Assembly: GCA_037954665.1 (NCBI GenBank)
Contig: JBBMOL010000046.1
Span: 4,758,501-4,822,500, forward strand
Reading direction: 5' to 3'
DNA from: Laguncularia racemosa
Taxonomy: Eukaryota; Streptophyta; Magnoliopsida; Myrtales; Combretaceae
DNA length: 64,000 nt
In this document: in pieces, positions 1 to 10,532 of the stretch
Position numbering within the stretch: the stretch's first letter is position 1
Layout of the letters: each line of letters opens with the position of its first letter
Made by a program: the position numbers and the translations under genes
Notes under the pieces: generated by a model
The model's input: only the letters and a program-made list of their open reading frames with translations
Told to the model about the DNA's origin: nothing
Databases searched by the model: none

Positions 1-2
1 AT

Positions 3-104
3 TTCTTAAATACATTTAACTTTCTTGGTTCTGCTTATGTGCAAGATGGTATTTATATAAATCCAATTCCAAAACATCTCACTCGTGGCAAGAAAAAGGT
101 CTAG
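3..104 (+). pseudogene. C-terminal end of a retroelement ORF (truncated by window edge)
   Basis: An open frame of 33 codons runs from base 3 to a TAG at 102-104 and ends with the residues HLTRGKKKV. It is followed about 80 bases later by a sequence with 'gttaaacaaaagtg' and 'gggaggcaacc' (190-225). That signature is familiar downstream of the coding region in plant Ty3/gypsy LTR elements. I read it as the tail of a gypsy polyprotein or accessory ORF; the rest lies outside the window, so the domain cannot be named from these residues alone. Confidence 0.45.
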
Positions 105-619
105 ATAAATTCACACAAGTTGACTGCCAACTTTTTCATAATCATCTACCTAACTAGAACAAGATAAGTGCATTGAGGTAATGATGTTAAACAAAAGTGT
201 TTATTGGGAGGCAACCAAAGTTTAGTTTCTTATTTTATTAACTTTCCTTAGTTTATTTTAATTTAATTAGATTTATTTTCATTTTTACACCTAGTTAAAA
301 AAAAAAAAGCAAGTCACAACTTTTACGAGTTTAACAAGACCACTAGCACGATTGTGTCAAAGGGCGTGTTAAAATTCTACCATTCTTTCGATATAACACA
401 ACTAGTAGACATAAGCATGTCAAAGTTGTGTCAAAATCAACTATAAATTTTTTCTCACAAAGAGTTACATGACCATTAGACACGATTATGTCATGGTCGT
501 GTCAAAACATCCGATGAAGGTCGATTTACACAAAGAGATACATGACCTTTAGACACGGTAGTGTATAAGGTCATGTTAGGCGTGTCCTTATAGAGAGTTA
601 CATGGTATTTAGACACGAC

Positions 620-709
620 CATGTCTCTACCGTGTTAACCCCAAATCCCCTATTTTATGGGCATCATGTCTCTACTGTGTTAACCCCAAATCCCCTATTT
701 TATGGGCAT
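620..709. repeat. Tandem duplication, 45-bp unit, two copies
   Basis: Two adjacent copies of a 45-bp unit start at 620 and 665, each beginning 'catgtctctac' and ending 'ttttatgggcat'. They differ at about one position (accgtg versus actgtg). The unit lies inside the repeated CACGRYYRTG motif cluster of the gypsy 3' non-coding region. Confidence 0.85.
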
Positions 710-2046
710 GAACACGAAGAAATGAGGAGATTCTGATCATGATTATAGTGTCTAATTTCTTTATTTTCTTAATGTAATAGTGAGACTTATATGGCTTGCT
801 ACACTAGATTTTAACCACTTGTTTTTCTTTTCTATTTCTTTTTCCATTTATAGCTATTTTAGATTTTTGTTCCTCTTCATTTTATATTTTGTATAGCTTT
901 CAATGTTTCCAAGCATTCAAGTTCAACTACTATATAAGTTAAGCTCAATTTGCAATGAAACAAATGCCATGTTCAGGAGAGTATTTGTCTTTTTCCACAC
1001 TACCTTCTTCAAAAAAAATTTGTCTTTTTCTTTGATTCTTATTTTATTCATTTTTCTTCATACATTAAGGACACTATACGATTTAAAGTGTAGGGAAGGA
1101 AGTTCTAAATGTATAGTTATATAAGAAATTAAAATTTTTATATTTAACTAGAAAATGATTAAGTTAACTTGCAATTTTGTATAAGATAACTCTTTGGGTG
1201 GTATTAAACCCTTGATCAATAAGTGCCTTAATTAATAAGTGCTTTAATGGCTACTTCTTATTTAGTTTTGAACTTGAAGATTTAGAAATTTGAATGACAT
1301 CACTAATTAGGAATTAGCCATGGATTTCTTTTGACTTTACTTTGATGTATATTTTCCCTTTTGATATTTTTATAATACTAAAATCCTTGATAAAAAAATT
1401 GTTAATACTTATTCTTTGAAAATTCATGAAAAAAAAATATAATTAGAGATGAAATTAAATAAATTGAATAAAGTTTAGTTATAGGACTTGTTGACTCAAG
1501 TAATTAAATCTGCAAAGTGCCTCCCTTGTGTAGAACAACACTTGTTAACTTGATTGAAGAACTCAGGATTGTTAGTTAAAAGTTTGCTAAAAGGGTCAAG
1601 AGAAAAATCCATGCTAAGACTAAATATAAGTAATAAGATCTATTAAATAAAGGTAGTGGATGGTTTAAAGTGGTAGCTCAAAACCTAGTAGCCTAAGATT
1701 GTCCAGTCTAAAACTTACTAACTAATGAAACTACCTAATAAAAAAAAAAACAGATGAATGATTAAGGGATAAGTGGATATATTTATCTTGGATTATGGTG
1801 TTTAACAAAATTGAAGAAGGGGGTGTATACATTTTAGTAAAGTGTTTAAGATTTCTTATTGATTAAGGAGATGATAATTCAAGTTTTAAATCTTTCATAT
1901 ATTCAAGACAATTTGTTAAGTGAAAAATATATGAGTTATAGATAATCTTCTTTTGAAACTGCAAGTTAATTAAGAGTTTATGCTTAAACCATTATAGAGT
2001 TAAATAAGAATTATTTTGATTGATTTCTTGAATAATAGTAAATTGA

Positions 2047-2051
2047 TTAAG
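2047..2051. repeat. Target site duplication (left) of the copia element
   Basis: TTAAG immediately precedes the left LTR, and the same five bases directly follow the right LTR at 6923-6927. Five base pairs is the usual duplication size for LTR retrotransposons. This fixes both outer ends of the element. Confidence 0.9.
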
Positions 2052-2459
2052 TAACAACTTTTGATAAACTTTGGCTGAAATACCTTTTCATAATTCATGT
2101 TCAAGTATATATATACATCAGGAGAATATCTTTCCAAGCAACTATATCTTACAAACTAGGAAAACAAATCTTCCTCTACCAAAATATATAATACAAAATA
2201 TACATGCCATATTTACAAACTAAGTCACGAAACAAATATCTAAATATTCACAGCCGTCTTACACGTTCGTGCCTTCTAGCCGTGTATTAGGCCGTGTATG
2301 TTTCTAGTAGCTACTTGACACAATACACGGTCATGCCTTCTGACCGTGTATCCGGCCGTATATGTTTCTGGGAGCTACCTAACACAATACACAACCGTGC
2401 CTTCTGCCCGTGTATCCGGTCGTGTATGTTTCTAAGCTACCGGACATTTTTTATTGATA
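2052..2459 (-). repeat. 3' LTR of the copia element (408 bp)
   Basis: It aligns end to end with 6542-6922. The ends read TAACAA and TTGATA on the plus strand. It is 27 bp longer than its partner because of two indels, one near 2190 and one near 2252-2265. I count about 20 substitutions over roughly 380 aligned bases, mostly transitions, so the insertion is not recent. About 64-bp tandem units with the motif 'gccttctNNCCGTGTAT' occupy its right half. Confidence 0.93.
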
Positions 2460-2470
2460 TCCCCCCTCAA
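2460..2470 (-). other. Polypurine tract of the copia element
   Basis: On the minus strand the sequence TTGAGGGGGG directly abuts the 3' LTR, after the stop codon of the polyprotein. This is the expected plus-strand DNA primer site. Confidence 0.85.
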
Positions 2471-5400
2471 ATTGATGCGGACGAATCAAGAAGCATCAAT
2501 TTGCCAACAAGAAACTGATGACGCTGCTGAGAAAGAGCCTTAGTAAATATATCAATCGTTTGAAGATCATAAGAGATATGAGGAAGAGAAATAACACCAT
2601 TATCATAAGCTTCTCGAATAGAATGACAGTCCACTTCAATATGTTTCGTACGCTCATGAAAGGTAGGATTAGTAGTAATCTGAACAGCACTAGTATTATC
2701 GACATAAAGAGAGGTAGACCCAAGTTGAGGAAAACCTACCTCAGCCAACAAACCTCGAAGCCAAATGATCTCATAGCAAGCAGAAAACATAGCACGATAT
2801 TCGGACTCAGTAGAAGACTTAGACATACGATCTTGTTTCTTACTTTTCCAAGAAATTAAAGAGGTACCAAGAAACATACACCAACCAGTAATAGAGCGAC
2901 GTGTATCGGAACAACCAACCCAATTAGCATCACTATATGTGGTTAAGTGAATAGGAGACTCCGCAGAAAAGAACAAACCACGATGAGAAGTCCCTTTTAA
3001 ATACCTAACAATACGGCGAACTATTGCTAAATGAAGATGTGTAGGTACCTGCATAAATTGACTAACTTGTTGTACAGCAAATGAAATATCAGGACGTGAA
3101 ATAGTCATATAATTGAGACTTCCAACAAGTTGTCGATATAGAGATGGATCAGATAGAAAGTCACCATCATTTCGTTGATATTTAACATTCACTTCCAAAG
3201 AAGTATCAACAGAACGTCCCTCTTGGAGACCAGCTAAAGCAATAAGTTCCTCAGTATATTTATGTTGATGAAGAAAAATACCAGCAGAAGAAGAGCGAAC
3301 CTCAAAACCTAAGAAATAAGTTAACAATCCCAAATCCTTCATATGAAAAGAACCTTGAAGACGCTCCTGTAACCGAGACATCAATTGAGTATCAGATCTT
3401 GTGATGACAATATCATCAACATAGACTAACAACAAAATAATTCCCTTGTCAGTCTTGTACAGGAATAATGAAGAATCATACTGACTTTGAATAAAAGAGA
3501 AGCTAAGAAGAGTATTACGAAACTTCTTAAACCACGCCCGTGGAGCCTGTTTTAAACCGTATATAGACCGTTTGAGCTTACAAACATCATGTGAGGGTGT
3601 GGAAAACAATCCTGGAGGAGGAGTCATATAGATATCTTCCTTGAGGTCCCCATGCAAAAATGCATTCTTAACATCCATCTGTCATAAGAAACATCCTTTA
3701 GATGCAGTAATAGATAGAATAAGCCGGACAGTTGTCATCTTAGCCACAGGTGCAAAGGTCTCTTTATAATCAATTCCATATTCCTGTCAATTGCCAAAAG
3801 CTACCAACCTTGCCTTATATCTATCAAGGGAACCATCAGATCGAATCTTAAGAGAATAAACCCATTTATAACCAATGGGTTTAACACCAGCAAGACATGA
3901 AACAATATCCCAAGTGTGATTGTCTTGAAGTGCTTAAAGTTCCTCTTGCATGGCTTTTATCCAGCAAGTCTATTTAGCAGCTTGAGAATAATAGGTAGGA
4001 ATTGTAGTATTAGTTACAATTGCAGAATAGCCATATCTATCTGGAGGACGAGTGTGCCGAGTTAATCGTCGAAGAATCATTGAAGCATTTTCAAGAGCAG
4101 GGTCGGAAAGGACAAGTCCAGGCTTGAACCGTTTATCAAAATAAGAGTCATAAAAGTGAGGAAGTACAACAATATCAGATGTCGAAAGATGTTGCTGAAA
4201 ATAGTATTCATGTTCAAAGAAAATCACATCCCGAGAGATATGCCATCGATTATTAATCGAATCATAACACACAAAACCTTTATGATTATGACTGTAACCC
4301 ATAAAGCCACATCGAACTGATTGGGCTGACAACTTATGACATTCATGGGTAGGTAAATGAACGAAACAAACACATCCGAAAGTATGTAGCATATGATAAT
4401 TAGGATGTTTACTAAACACTCGTTGATAGGGAGAATCAAACTTCAATTGTTGAGATGGTAAGCGATTAATCAGATAAATGGTAGTAGATAAAGCTTTGGT
4501 CCAAAACTTAGCTGGAATAGAAGATTCTAACAACAATGTGCGCACCACATCTAACAAATGTCGATTTTTCCGTTCGGCAACTCCATTCTGCTGAGGTGTA
4601 TAAGGACATGAGCGTTGTGAAACAATACCCTTGTTATGAAGAAATGCTTGAAACTCATGAGAAATATATTCACCACCATTATCAGATCGTAAGATTTTAA
4701 TACAAGTGGAAAACTGAGTTTCAATATATGTCATAAAGGTTTGAAACACAATAAACACGTCTGCTTTGGAATGCAAAAAATAAATCCATGTAAATCGACT
4801 GTAATCGTCAATAAATGTCACAAAATATTTATACTGATCATGTGAAATAATCGGTGCAATTCCCCAAACATCACTATGAATAATGTCAAAACATTTATTG
4901 GCACGACTACCCAAAACAGGAAAAGGCAATGTCTTACTTTTGCCCAGTTTACAAGGAGAACAATCAACTAATAAACTCTTATCTATGGAACAGAGAACAC
5001 CTCTTTGCAACAAATGATTCAAAACAACATTATTTGGATGTCTTAAGCGTCTATGCTAGATGCCAGCCTTATTTTCAACAACTGAAGAAGCTAATGACAA
5101 AGTCCGAGGAACAGTAAATTGTAATGGAAATAACCTGCCCACTTTAGGCCCCTTCACTATCACCTTCCCCGACACTTGATCCTGCACAGTACAACCATCA
5201 CGACAAAAGTGGACATCACAATTATTATCCACTATTTGCCCAACAGAGAGTAAGTTAGTAGATAATTTAGGAGAAACCAAGACATGTTGAAAGAAAGAGC
5301 TAATATCACCGACTGTCGTAATAGGAATATTGTTTTCATCAGTAACCTGAATGTGTTGAGTACTAGTATATGGATGTTGATTATGCAATAAATCAGATGT

Positions 5401-6381
5401 GCCAGTCATATGATTTGTGGCACCAGAATCAACAAACCAAGGAACATAATTAGTAGTCTTATCTTTCCCTTGAAGACCAAGAGCAGAGAAGGCAGAGAGA
5501 ATCATTTGTTGAACCATATCTGGTGTGAGAACAGATTGATTATTGCTAGCAATTGTGGATGTCGAACTAATTCTGTTTTGAGGCCTTGTAGGATACTCCT
5601 TAATAATATGTCCTTTTTGCTTGCAATAATTACAGAACTTCTTACTACAATGACAGGCAATATGACCAAATTCTTTGTAGTTGTAACACTGCATTGTTCC
5701 CTTTACTCGGGTCTGAGCAGCATATGCAATATTAACTATTCCAGATGATTCACCAGTTGCTCCAATAGCGGCTTGTGTCGCCAATCTTTGTTCCTCGCGC
5801 AACAATTCACCAAAACATACATCCAAACAAGGAACTGGATCTCTATTCAGTAACCCAGCCCGAGCGGTTTCAAATTCAGGTCTGAGCTTCATCAAAAACT
5901 AATCATGACGACTTACTCCATGAACAGCCTAAAGATTAGCCAAACTCTCCTTTGACACCTTAGCATAGATAATACTAGAATATTCGCTCCATAAATTAAG
6001 GAAGCCAGAATAATATTGTTCAATTGAGAGATTACCTTGACTATAATTACTCATATCAAGTTCCAATTGAAACCATCTTGCAGTATTATCTTGATTATAG
6101 ACGCGCTTCAAGTACTCCCACATTTCTTTTGCTGTGCCAAAGGATCGTAAATTGTTCACCATATGAACCTCAATAGATCCAAAAATCCAAGAAACAATCC
6201 AGGCATCCTTTGCCTCCCATTGACCATGATCTTTAGACTCTGTAGGAGCTGGAGAAGACCCGTCAATATGACCCCAAAGCTCCTTCTCTTTAAAAAACAT
6301 CTTGAACTGAAATTCCCATGCAGCATAATTCTTCCCCGTAAATCTAATAGCTAAGAGTTCATGTGTTTTCTCAGGAGACAT
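2467..6381 (-). pseudogene. copia gag-pol polyprotein, one frame broken by seven stop codons
   Basis: One frame of about 1,305 codons, starting MSPEKTHELL, is the usual copia length. In order: gag (6381-5930); a zinc knuckle near 5680 in which the second Cys is Tyr (CYNYKEFGHIACHC); protease WFVDSGATNHM; integrase with HSDVWG, RSDNGGEY and PQQNGVAERKNR holding the D,D,E residues; reverse transcriptase with MDVKNAFLHG and YVDD; and RNase H with SDANWVG and STESEYRA. In-frame stops lie at 5929-5931, 5899-5901, 5056-5058, 3970-3972, 3934-3936, 3787-3789 and 3682-3684. I find no frameshift. Function as a Ty1/copia polyprotein is certain from the family; present activity is excluded by the stops. 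Confidence 0.95.
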
Positions 6382-6528
6382 TCTTAAACAGAATTGTCAC
6401 TCACAACTTGATTATCAAAAAAAAATTGTTGATTGGAATTAATCAACCTAAAGCCAAAGGAAAACCAAGAACAAACCAGCAATTCCAAGAAAAAAAAACT
6501 ATGGATTCAACACAATACTCAGTTGTGT

Positions 6529-6541
6529 GGCTCTGATACCA
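6529..6541 (-). other. Primer binding site, initiator tRNA-Met type
   Basis: On the minus strand TGGTATCAGAGCC directly follows the 5' LTR end. This is the standard copia primer binding sequence, complementary to the 3' end of initiator methionine tRNA. Confidence 0.92.
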
Positions 6542-6922
6542 TAACAACTTTTGAGAAACTTTGGCTAAAATACCTTTTCATAATTCATGTTCAAGTATAT
6601 ATATACATCGGGAGAATATCTTTCCAAGCAACTATATCTTATAAACTAGGAAAACAAATCTTCCTCTACCAAAATATACATGCCATATTTACAAACTAAG
6701 TCACGAAACAAATATCTAAATATTCACGACCGTGCCTTCTAGCCGTGTATCAGGCCATGTATGTTTCTGGTAGCTACTTGACACAATATACGGTCATGCC
6801 TTCTGACCGTGTATCCGGCCGTGTATGTTTTTGGGAGCTACCTGACACAATACACAGCCGTGCCTTCTGCCCGTGTATCCGGCCGTATATGTTTATGAGC
6901 TACCAAACATTCTTGATTGATA
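6542..6922 (-). repeat. 5' LTR of the copia element (381 bp)
   Basis: Partner of 2052-2459, with the same terminal TAACAA / TTGATA ends. Three tandem units of 64 bp start at about 6734, 6798 and 6862. Each carries 'gccttct', a CCGTGTAT and a second GGCCRTRTATG, so the LTR is rich in near-palindromic CCGTGT/ACACGG motifs. Confidence 0.93.
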
Positions 6923-6927
6923 TTAAG
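6923..6927. repeat. Target site duplication (right) of the copia element
   Basis: TTAAG, identical to 2047-2051. Confidence 0.9.
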
Positions 6928-6982
6928 TATTCCTTGTCCTACTACTTAATTTGATTAATTTGCTTGAGGATAAGCAAATGCT

Positions 6983-6998
6983 TAAGTGTAGGGAAGTT
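6983..6998 (+). other. Polypurine tract of the gypsy element
   Basis: The sequence 'aagtgtagggaagtt' directly precedes an LTR that starts TGATAAGTGC. The upstream text 'cttgaggataagcaaatgc' is a recurrent pre-PPT signature of plant Ty3/gypsy elements. Confidence 0.75.
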
Positions 6999-8287
6999 TG
7001 ATAAGTGCTCAATTAGATATATGTATTAAGTGAGATTTAACATGTTTTTCTGTTAATTTTGGCATGTTTTTGAAGAATTTAAATTTTAATCGAGTAATAA
7101 TTTGGTTTTAGGGCTTTGATGGATAATGGAATTAAAAAAGAAGAAAACAAATCTAGTTTTACTCAATTTGGAGCTAAAACAAAGAAGTTACAAAGTTTTG
7201 AAGTTAGACACGACCGTGTCTAAAGGTCATATATCTTACTAATCTAATTAATTTAGACATAACCATGTCTAAGGTCATGTCTACTAAAATGTTATGTTTA
7301 CACGATTTTGAGTTACGAATTAGACATGACCTGAAGTAGGACCATGTTAATCTAAAACACAAAGTTTTTTCTGCTCATTATATAAATACAAGAGGATTTT
7401 AACTAAAAAAAAAAAAGGAGAGAGACATTATTTTTAAGTTGTTCTAAGGTTTTAGAGACAGATAAGCAACTACTTTTCTACACTTCAAGAAATTAGGGTT
7501 TTCTTTGTTTTAATTAATTTCCTTGATGATGATGTTTATACATCATTGAAGAATTTGGGTTCCAATATGAGTAGTGCTTAATTTTCCTTAGTATCTAAAC
7601 TTGTGAAACCTAAATTTACTATGTGACTAAGATTTCTATTTTATTATTCAATGGATTCTTATGTTTCATACATGTGTTCTTGATGTTTTGACTAGATTAA
7701 TATTTCTAAAATATTATTCCATCTATTTGATATTATACATTCAGATTGAGGAATCTGATGTATAATTAGATCTAGCATGTTTGAAAAGAATTGATGTAAT
7801 CTTAGAGATAAGTTACATAATTTTTTCAGATTTAATTAACTTAGTTATGGGAATTTATTTTTTTTAATGCAGTCTTTAAATTACACTATTGTGAAAAGAT
7901 TCAAATAGGTAATTTTAACATTAGGGTTTAATAAGCCTGAGAAAGTTATTAAACTAAATTAGGAATTTCCCCGGTCAATGAAATTTAAGAAGGATTTGAA
8001 TATTTTTTGTTAATGTCACATAGTAATTCCTAAAGGAAACAAAGTCTAGATACTAGTTTTTTCATCTTAAAGTTAATTTTAAATTGCTTTGTTTTTCTAT
8101 CTTTCAATAAAGTCTTAATTTTTTTAGTTAATATTTCGTCATAGATTTTATATCAATCAATCTCTATAATCTACCGGTTAGTTAATAGAGTATAGGTTAG
8201 TATTAGTATTCATAATCTCTGTGGAATGATATCCATATTTTTATACATTATATTACAAAATTTGATTAGTACACTTGCCTCACATCA
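6999..8287 (+). repeat. 3' LTR of the gypsy element (about 1.29 kb)
   Basis: The LTR starts TGATAAGTGC right after the polypurine tract. A TATA box (ttatataaata, 7378-7388) lies downstream of another cluster of GACACGACCGTGTC-type motifs (7207-7220). The right end is placed at an ATCA near 8287, after 'gtacacttgcc', which resembles known gypsy LTR ends. The partner LTR is outside the window, so the right boundary and target duplication cannot be confirmed. Confidence 0.65.
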
Positions 8288-8444
8288 CCAACCATGTCCA
8301 ATGCTAGCTCGTGTTTAGTTCCTATTTCCTATTGTAGTCCATATTAGCATTAAGTACTACATATTATTTCAATTCCTATCACATTCATGTCATATATGTA
8401 CTTGATAGCATAGGGTTACCTCAAAAAATTTATTAAAGAAAGAA

Positions 8445-8720
8445 GAGAAAAGTACAAATTTAGTCTTCAATGTTTGGCACATTTTCTATTTGATTTCTAA
8501 ACTTTTATTTATTTATTTCTATTTGAATTCCCATTGTTTGTAAAAACATTCAAAAGAGTCATCCATTACAAAACTCTTAATTTTTCCATTAACTTGAACA
8601 CATATCAATTTTTTATTCATCTACATAATATTATTAAACAAATAGAATGAGAAAATAATTAAAAAAATAGATAAAGTAATTCAAAAATTAAGGAAATACA
8701 GAAAAATAATTTTAAAATGA

Positions 8721-8758
<38 letters not shown>

Positions 8759-9492
8759 TAGTAAAAAAAAAAAAAAAGATTCGACCACCTCCCTAACCTT
8801 AGGGTGGCCCGAAACAGCCACTCCCTACCTTGAGGTTATTAGAATAACCACCATTATTTAGTGGGTTGTGACCTACTTGAAGAAAATGAGTCATGCAACC
8901 CATTGGCAACCTCTCCTAAGTGGTGGGCGACTACCTAAAGCTACTAAAAAAAAAAAGAAAAGAAAGAAAATTGATCGGATTGAAGTCGAGTTACATAACC
9001 TAACTTTAACCCAATCATGTTTTTCTTTCTTTCTTTCTTTCTTTTTGGGTATTAGGTGGCCACCCATGGCTACTAGTGGGTCATCACCCGCTAAACAATG
9101 GTGGCGATTTCAGCCACCCCTCAGCAAGGGGGTGGACGAATCTTTCTTCTTCTTCTTCTTTTTAATTTTGTTTATTTTACTAATATATATATATATATTC
9201 TTTTTCTATTTTTTATTTTCCATTTTTTAAATTATTTTTTGTATTTCCTTAAATTTTTATTTACTTTATCTATTTTTTAATCATTTTCTTATTTTATTTA
9301 TCTTATAAAATTGTATGGGCAAATCATAAATTGATATGTATCCAAGTTTACAAAAAAAAAAAAACTAATAGTTTTGTAACAAAAGACTCTTTTAAATGTT
9401 TTTGCAAATGATGAAAACTCAAATAGAAAAAAAAAGTTTAGGACTCAAATAGAAAATATGCAATCATTGAGTACTAAATTTATACTTTTCTC
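8445..9492. mobile_element. Long-TIR MULE-type MITE, copy A (about 1.05 kb)
   Basis: The two arms are inverted repeats for roughly 400 bp each, starting GAGAAAAGTACAAATTTAG on the left and the reverse complement of GAGAAAAGTATAAATTTAG on the right. They are still matched at the inner 'gattcgNccacc'. The flanks 8436-8444 and 9493-9501 agree at 7 of 9 bases, as expected for an old 9-bp Mutator-type duplication. There is no coding capacity. Two shorter relatives lie at 24587-25043 and 28443-28980. Confidence 0.75.
8724..8756. repeat. (TG)n microsatellite
   Basis: About 16 uninterrupted TG dinucleotides in the left arm of MITE copy A. The matching place in the right arm holds a short (AT)n run instead. 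Confidence 0.95.
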
Positions 9493-10199
9493 AAAAACGA
9501 ATCTATCTTTTTTCACTTTTATTTCGTTAAAATAAAAGCTTTTAAAGACTCGGACATGCATTTCATCCTCAACCATGATAAATCAATGATTAAAAATAAG
9601 TACTAAAAAAGATGGCCTCATCATTCAACTAACAATAATATAATATGAAAAATCATCAACGAAAACCATCACATGTAAATCAATTCCTATGTTTCTTATT
9701 ATAAAAATATCAAATTTTACTAAAATCTAAAACCCCGAATAAGACCTAAAAACTTCAATATCAAACACATCTTAGTGCTTAAATCACCGCACTAAGTTCA
9801 TATTGATAACATAATATTGCATCAACAATAGCTCCAAATCATTCACTAAAGAGATTAGTTATAGTGAAACTAACTCAACAAGTGGACTCCGTTTAGAAGG
9901 ATTAGGTTAAAGAGAAACGGACTCTGCTGCCAAACCCTAGCATAAAGAGAGACCATGCCTAAGTGAGAAACTATCCCAGTTTATATGTGCACACTCATTT
10001 AGGAAACGAAGGGAGGGAGATTACTTACCTATAAAATCTTCTTTTCCTTGTTTGTGCCATAATTTGGGTTTAGAGAAATAAAACATTGGGTAGAGAGACA
10101 ATGTGAGATGTAAATAAAATTGAAAGGACTTGTTTGTTGTTTTTATTGACAAATTTAAAAGTGGGAAAGCAAAAATAAAGGGAAGTGTGAAAAATAATG
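9493..10199. other. Intergenic, nothing recognised
   Basis: AT-rich sequence without a coding signal that I recognise; no repeat structure stands out. Confidence 0.5.
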
Positions 10200-10532
10200 A
10201 GAGACATATTTCTTCTAGTTCTGATTTTTTTTTTTATTATTATAGAGACAAATTTGCAACAAAGCTCAAAAATAGAAATATAGTGCTAAAAAAATTCATA
10301 TTCTCACCATAGAATTAGTGATTGATTTGTTACAAAAAAAAAAAAAAAATTCTATGCAAATCTATTGGTAATCCATTAAAAATTTTGCTACTAAAACATT
10401 TAGAAATCATAAAAATTATTCTATTTTATGTCATTGCAAGCCTATTGAAAATCCATCACAAATCAATTTTTTTAGAGACAAATATTTTCTATCACGGAAT
10501 TTCAAGCTCTAAAAATAAGTTTTCTTATAGTG
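10200..10532 (-). mobile_element. Terminal fragment of a CACTA-type DNA transposon
   Basis: The right end, read on the minus strand, starts CACTATAAGAAAACTT, which fits the CACTA superfamily terminal signature. It is followed by repeats of 'attNgtgatggattttcaat' type and 'gtctctaaaaa', as in CACTA subterminal regions. I do not find the opposite CACTA end, so this is a fragment or solo end; its left boundary is approximate. Confidence 0.5.

Larger units (their letters stand above)
1..2051 (+). mobile_element. 3' internal region of a Ty3/gypsy-type LTR element
   Basis: This stretch holds no gene. It begins with the end of an ORF, then the 'gggaggcaacc' signature near 210, then long AT-rich non-coding DNA. 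That layout is usual for the region between pol and the 3' LTR in Tat/Athila-like plant gypsy elements. It resumes after the copia insertion at 6923 and reaches a polypurine tract and LTR at 6983-8287. Between about 300 and 720 it contains repeated near-palindromic motifs of the type CACGRYYRTGTC. The 5' part of the element lies outside the window. Confidence 0.6.
2052..6922 (-). mobile_element. Complete Ty1/copia LTR retrotransposon, non-autonomous by mutation
   Basis: The element is 4.9 kb, read on the minus strand: 5' LTR 6542-6922, primer binding site 6529-6541, one gag-pol frame 6381-2467, polypurine tract 2460-2470, and 3' LTR 2052-2459. It is flanked by a perfect TTAAG duplication. Gag, zinc knuckle, protease, integrase, reverse transcriptase and RNase H appear in copia order, with integrase before RT. 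It sits inside the 3' internal region of a gypsy element, so it is the younger insertion. Seven in-frame stops make it unable to code for its own proteins. Confidence 0.95.

Noticed and set aside
9098..9280. Leu/Phe-rich open frames in MITE copy A
   Set aside because: T-rich low-complexity sequence from the MITE arms; no protein match.
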